64,000 nt of DNA from contig NZ_JAIVFP010000001.1 of NCBI RefSeq assembly GCF_022760755.1, positions 3,266,001 through 3,330,000 of the forward strand, in the 5' to 3' direction. This document shows positions 61,090-64,000 of the stretch, piece after piece. The DNA is from Candidatus Rhodoblastus alkanivorans. Its GTDB lineage: Bacteria; Pseudomonadota; Alphaproteobacteria; Rhizobiales; Beijerinckiaceae. Position 1 is the stretch's first letter, and each line of letters starts with the position of its first letter. A program made the position numbers and the translations under genes. Below the pieces are notes generated by a model. It was not told the origin of the DNA, made no database searches, and was given only the letters and a program-made list of their open reading frames with translations.

Positions 61090-62448
61090 TCAGGTCCGCC
61101 CGCTCATATCGGCCGTCATGCTGCGGTAAAATTCAAACAGAGCCGCGCCCGCTTCCTGTTCGAAAACCAGCGAGGAAACCGCCCAAACCAGCGCATCCAC
61201 CCGGTCGGGCGAAAAACCGGCGCGCGCCCGGTCGAAATCCGGCGTCATCAGACACATCTGGTCTTCGAGCCGAGCAAAAGTTCCACAATGGCGCACCCGG
61301 CCCTGCTCGTAGAGCGCCGCCACCGGCTCCGCCCGCGTGAACTTGCCGCGCGACGCCCGCACGGCGCGGAAAGCGACTTTGGCGTCCACCTGCCGGATGA
61401 GCGTCTCGATCATCTCGCCGCCATTATTCACTTCGGCGACGATGCAATCTCCGGCGAAATCGCGCAAAGCCGCCACCGCCCGCGTCGCCCAGCCGAGCGG
61501 CGTCTCGCCCCGGCGGGACAGATCGGCGAGCACGAAAACCTGTCGGTCCGCCGCCAGCCCGGCGACGATCATGCCGCATTCGTCGGCGTTTTCGCCGGAG
61601 GTCGCGGGCGGGTCCAGCGCCACCACGATGCGACCAAGCTTCGGCGCCTCTTCCTTGGCGACATGGGCGGCCTCGATCATCTCGCGCGTCCACAGGGCGC
61701 CCGGAACATCGAGCAGCATATGGGCGTGCAATTCCTGGCGCCCCAATCGCGTGCCCTCGTATTTGCGCACGACGCGAGCCAAAAAGCTTTCAGCCAGATT
61801 GCCGATGTTTTCATAGGTCGAATGCTGGGTCGAAATGGTCAGTGGGTCGGCCAGCAACTCGCGCATCAGTTTGGTCGGACGCGGCGTCGTGGTGATGATC
61901 GCCTGGGGTTTCGCGCCAAGCCGCAAACCGAACACCGCCTGGTCCCAGGCCTCGGGATAGCGCCAGGCGGCGAGTTCGTCGGCCCAGAGCTTCATATGCT
62001 GCTTGCCACGCAGCCGTTCCGGCTCCTCGGCGGAAAACAACAGGCTTCTGGCGCCGTTCGGCCATTCCAGCCGCCGCCTGTGCGCGACGTAGCGAGGACG
62101 TTCGTCGCGCGGACACACCGCCAGCACGCCCGATTCGCCCTCTACCATTACGTCGCGCACATCATCGGCGGTGGCGCCGATCAGGTTGACCAGGGAAAAT
62201 TCGCGCGTCCAATGACGCACGGTCTCCGCCCCGGTGCGAGTCTTGCCCCAGCCGCGCCCGGCCAGCGGCAGCCAATAGACCCAGTCGCCCGGCGGCGCGA
62301 GTTGCTCGGGCCGCGCCCAGAAGGGCCACAGGGTTTTCAGTGATTCCAGTTCATCGGCGTCAAGCCGGGCGAAAAACGTCGCGCGCTCGCGCGGGCTCAG
62401 GCGCGCCAGTGCGCGGGCGTCGGTCGGCGTCCGATCCATGGCGATCAT
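61090..62448 (-). CDS. Large terminase (DNA packaging ATPase/nuclease)
   Basis: 452 residues. Walker A LAGRGWGKTRTGAE near 63-76, Walker B region LWADELAAWRYPE, coupling motif TTTPRPTKLMRELL, and nuclease-domain acidic residues in VALDPPATSGENADECG and CIVAEVNNGGEM. GTA gp2/Terminase_6 type. Its ATG overlaps the small terminase stop (ATGA). The C terminus (DRVDALVWAVSSLV) is standard. Confidence 0.94.
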   Translation of the reverse strand: MIAMDRTPTDARALARLSPRERATFFARLDADELESLKTLWPFWARPEQLAPPGDWVYWLPLAGRGWGKTRTGAETVRHWTREFSLVNLIGATADDVRDVMVEGESGVLAVCPRDERPRYVAHRRRLEWPNGARSLLFSAEEPERLRGKQHMKLWADELAAWRYPEAWDQAVFGLRLGAKPQAIITTTPRPTKLMRELLADPLTISTQHSTYENIGNLAESFLARVVRKYEGTRLGRQELHAHMLLDVPGALWTREMIEAAHVAKEEAPKLGRIVVALDPPATSGENADECGMIVAGLAADRQVFVLADLSRRGETPLGWATRAVAALRDFAGDCIVAEVNNGGEMIETLIRQVDAKVAFRAVRASRGKFTRAEPVAALYEQGRVRHCGTFARLEDQMCLMTPDFDRARAGFSPDRVDALVWAVSSLVFEQEAGAALFEFYRSMTADMSGRT

Positions 62449-62945
62449 TTCTTGGCCTTGGCGTCGCCGTCCGCCAGCCCGCGCGCGAGAGCGTCGAGCT
62501 TCTTCAACAGCGTAACGCGCGCCTCCTCCAGCGAAACCACGGCCTCCGGCCCGGCGTCGAGGCCGAGCAGCTTCGCGCGCCGGTCCATGATCGACAACAC
62601 ACGCGAAGCGGCGGCGGCGTCGCCGCCCATCGCCGCCTTGTAATGGGCCGCCTGCAACTGATCGAGCCGCAGCAGTTCAAGCTGGCGCAATTCGCGCGCC
62701 GGCTGTTCGCGGCACGAACGCAGGCTCTTCGCGACGATCGCATGAACGCGGCTGACGCTGACCGGGCGGAACCCTGCTTCCGGCAATTGGCGGGCGATTT
62801 CATGAAAGGTCAGCCCATGCAGGCGCATGTTCAGGATCGCGAGGTCGCGATCGACGCAGGACGGCGCCGGGTTGCTCCCGTTCGCCTTCGACCCGCCCCG
62901 GCCCTTGCCATTTTCCTGCAAATCCTCGCGCGGATCGGACGCCAT
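62445..62945 (-). CDS. Small terminase-like DNA-binding protein
   Basis: 166 residues from MASDPREDLQENGKG, GAAGAG close upstream. A helix-turn-helix region (LHGLTFHEIARQLPEAGFRP; VSVSRVHAIVAKSL) is followed by a helical oligomerisation region (LDQLQAAHYKAAMGGDAAAA). Its position directly before the large terminase and the coupling support the small subunit role. Confidence 0.72.
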   Translation of the reverse strand: MASDPREDLQENGKGRGGSKANGSNPAPSCVDRDLAILNMRLHGLTFHEIARQLPEAGFRPVSVSRVHAIVAKSLRSCREQPARELRQLELLRLDQLQAAHYKAAMGGDAAAASRVLSIMDRRAKLLGLDAGPEAVVSLEEARVTLLKKLDALARGLADGDAKAKK

Positions 62946-63076
62946 ATCTCTTCCAATTCGTCTGCTGAAGCGGCGTGCGAAAAGTGGACGCCGGGTTTTC
63001 GTGGAAACGCCGCGAAACTGAAGAATTTCGATTTGACGACGGTTCGGCGGACGCGCCATCAAATCGAGTCCGAAAC

Positions 63077-63110
63077 AAAAACCCGGCGGCTCCGCTTCGG
63101 GAGCGCCGGG
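63077..63110 (-). terminator. Terminator between repressor and late genes
   Basis: On the minus strand CCCGGCGCTCCC pairs with the GGAGCCGCCGGG arm around a short loop and is followed by TTTTTG. It would end repressor transcription about 135 nt after its stop, so the terminase operon needs its own promoter in the 130 nt before 62945. Confidence 0.78.
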
Positions 63111-63119
63111 CGCACATCG

Positions 63120-63240
63120 TCAACATGGATATTTCTAGCAAAAGTCGGTCGACCGGTCAATGGGCTTTGATGGGATTTTTGCAATATTCTGGGATTTTTC
63201 CCATTTTGGTGCCCAATCAGCCCGATGGGCTTTGATGGGC
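63120..63240. promoter_or_regulatory. Repeat-rich control region after the repressor gene
   Basis: An exact 15-bp direct repeat ATGGGCTTTGATGGG occurs at 63160-63174 and 63225-63239. The 10-mer TGGGATTTTT occurs twice (63171, 63190), and CGGTCGACCG is palindromic. GCCCAATCAGCCC followed by GGGCTTTGATGGGC forms an imperfect dyad. The stretch is AT-rich compared with its surroundings. Probable operators for the S24-type repressor. Confidence 0.5.
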
Positions 63241-63244
63241 TCCG

Positions 63245-63994
63245 TCAGTTGACGGTGAAGCGCCCGGCGAAACGGCCGATGATCCGGATTTCATCCAGCG
63301 GAGTCTCATAAGGCGCGTAAGACGAATTGGCCGAGATCACCCGCACCCGGGTCGGCTCCGACCCCATGACGATCTGCAGCCTTTTGATCACCAGGCCGAA
63401 ACCGTCCCACAGCGCAAAAATGCCCTCGGGGCTCGGCGTGGTGTAACGCAGATCGATGAACACCCGGTCGCCCTCGAACAGGCGCGGCTCCATCGAATCG
63501 CCAATGACCTCGAAAACCCTGATATGGCGCGCCGAAGCATGGAGCACGCCCTGCACGACGGACGGCGGCAGGCTCCATTCCGCCGCGATCCCCTCGGCCG
63601 CGTAAACATTGCCCTGTTCGTCATGGACGAAGGCCTCGACCGGCACGCCGCCGCCGCCCGCCCCCGCGCGCACGTCGACTTCGAGGATTGTCGTCCCCGC
63701 CTCGGTCGCGCCGTCGACGATCTTTCGGTCCACGCTGGTGTCGAGTCGACGGCGTGGCGGTTTTTCCGGGGCGAATTCGCCGCCCGCCGTCTCCGCGCCG
63801 GTCAAAAGCCAGTCCAGCGACCGGCCAAGGGCCGCGGCAAGTTTGTTGAGCGCCGGCAGCGAGCCGCCGCGCCCGCGCTTGAGCGCGTCGCGAACATAGG
63901 TTTCGCCCAGACCGGCAAGTTTCGACAGGCCTTTCATATCGAGGCCCTGCCGCTCCATCTCGGCTTTGACGCGATTGCGGATCACTTCATCCAT
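63245..63994 (-). CDS. Phage repressor, XRE HTH plus S24 (LexA-like) peptidase
   Basis: 249 residues, complete at the window edge. HTH at about 18-60 (MKGLSKLAGLGETYVRDALK). C-terminal S24 domain: FEVIGDSMEPRLFEGDRVFI with the catalytic Ser, and GLVIKRLQIVMG with the catalytic Lys. Expected to keep the lysogeny and to be inactivated by RecA-stimulated self-cleavage after DNA damage (family knowledge). It reads in the same direction as the late genes, across a terminator and operator-like repeats. Confidence 0.9.
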   Translation of the reverse strand: MDEVIRNRVKAEMERQGLDMKGLSKLAGLGETYVRDALKRGRGGSLPALNKLAAALGRSLDWLLTGAETAGGEFAPEKPPRRRLDTSVDRKIVDGATEAGTTILEVDVRAGAGGGGVPVEAFVHDEQGNVYAAEGIAAEWSLPPSVVQGVLHASARHIRVFEVIGDSMEPRLFEGDRVFIDLRYTTPSPEGIFALWDGFGLVIKRLQIVMGSEPTRVRVISANSSYAPYETPLDEIRIIGRFAGRFTVN

Positions 63995-64000
63995 GATGGG

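Larger units (their letters stand above)
33135..63994 (-). mobile_element. Prophage with RcGTA-like structural genes (right end outside window)
   Basis: A continuous leftward block of repressor, terminase, portal, protease, HK97-type capsid, connector, tail, fibre and lysis genes. The tail baseplate set (tape measure, DUF2460, DUF2163, NlpC/P60, Phage-tail_3) is of the kind found in the Rhodobacter gene transfer agent and lambdoid siphoviruses of alphaproteobacteria. A repressor, lysis block and cargo genes make a true prophage more likely than a GTA. Integrase and attachment sites are not in view; the left boundary is set at the terminator only. It carries an IS256-family insertion and a chromosomal-type hisC. 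Confidence 0.88.

Noticed and set aside
33135-63994. Interpretation as a gene transfer agent cluster
   Set aside because: Tail genes are GTA-like, but a repressor, complete lysis block, fibre block, separate terminase pair and cargo genes fit a prophage better.

Overview
The window looks like a GC-rich alphaproteobacterial chromosome, most likely Hyphomicrobiales (Rhizobiales). Four things support this: a GTTC-N7-GTTC SOS box in front of an imuA-imuB-dnaE2 mutasome, a TIGR02301-type protein, an RcGTA-like head and tail gene set, and the general make-up of the housekeeping genes. Species cannot be fixed from the sequence.

Positions 1-33,040 are chromosomal. They hold a B12-riboswitch-controlled cobW-cobN pair (cobN runs off the left edge), an L,D-transpeptidase lipoprotein, a histone-deacetylase-like amidohydrolase, a Tat-exported phosphoesterase, an amidase with a MarR regulator, a GGDEF-EAL membrane protein and a large Pls/PosA-type NRPS-like enzyme. 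These are followed by an SDR, a 42-residue lipoprotein, tyrA, a DUF4242 gene with a TetR-type operator and TetR regulator, a histidine phosphatase, fabI, and an apparent sigma/anti-sigma fusion. Next come a frameshifted IS110 element, a TIGR02301-nudix-pdxH group, a DnaJ/CbpA co-chaperone, an AT-rich orphan gene beside tRNA-Leu(UAA), and the SOS mutagenesis operon.

From about 33,135 to the right edge lies a prophage whose structural genes all read leftward. In transcription order it has an S24-type repressor, a repeat-rich control region, small and large terminase, portal, protease-scaffold, capsid, connectors, tail tube, tail chaperones, tape measure, RcGTA-like baseplate genes, a tail-fibre block, and a lysis block ending at a terminator. 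No integrase or attachment site is visible; the early region lies beyond the right edge.

The most interesting part is the portal region (55.9-61.1 kb). The portal protein carries a C-terminal extension of the kind used by polymorphic toxins. An IS256-family element with a perfect 9-bp target duplication interrupts it. Removing the element on paper restores an open frame whose stop codon overlaps the start of a DUF4279 gene by 8 nt, which suggests a portal-borne toxin with a coupled immunity gene. A degenerate second copy of part of the portal follows, then a full-length hisC gene on the opposite strand. A second oddity is that four proteins of the tail-fibre block begin with Sec signal peptides.
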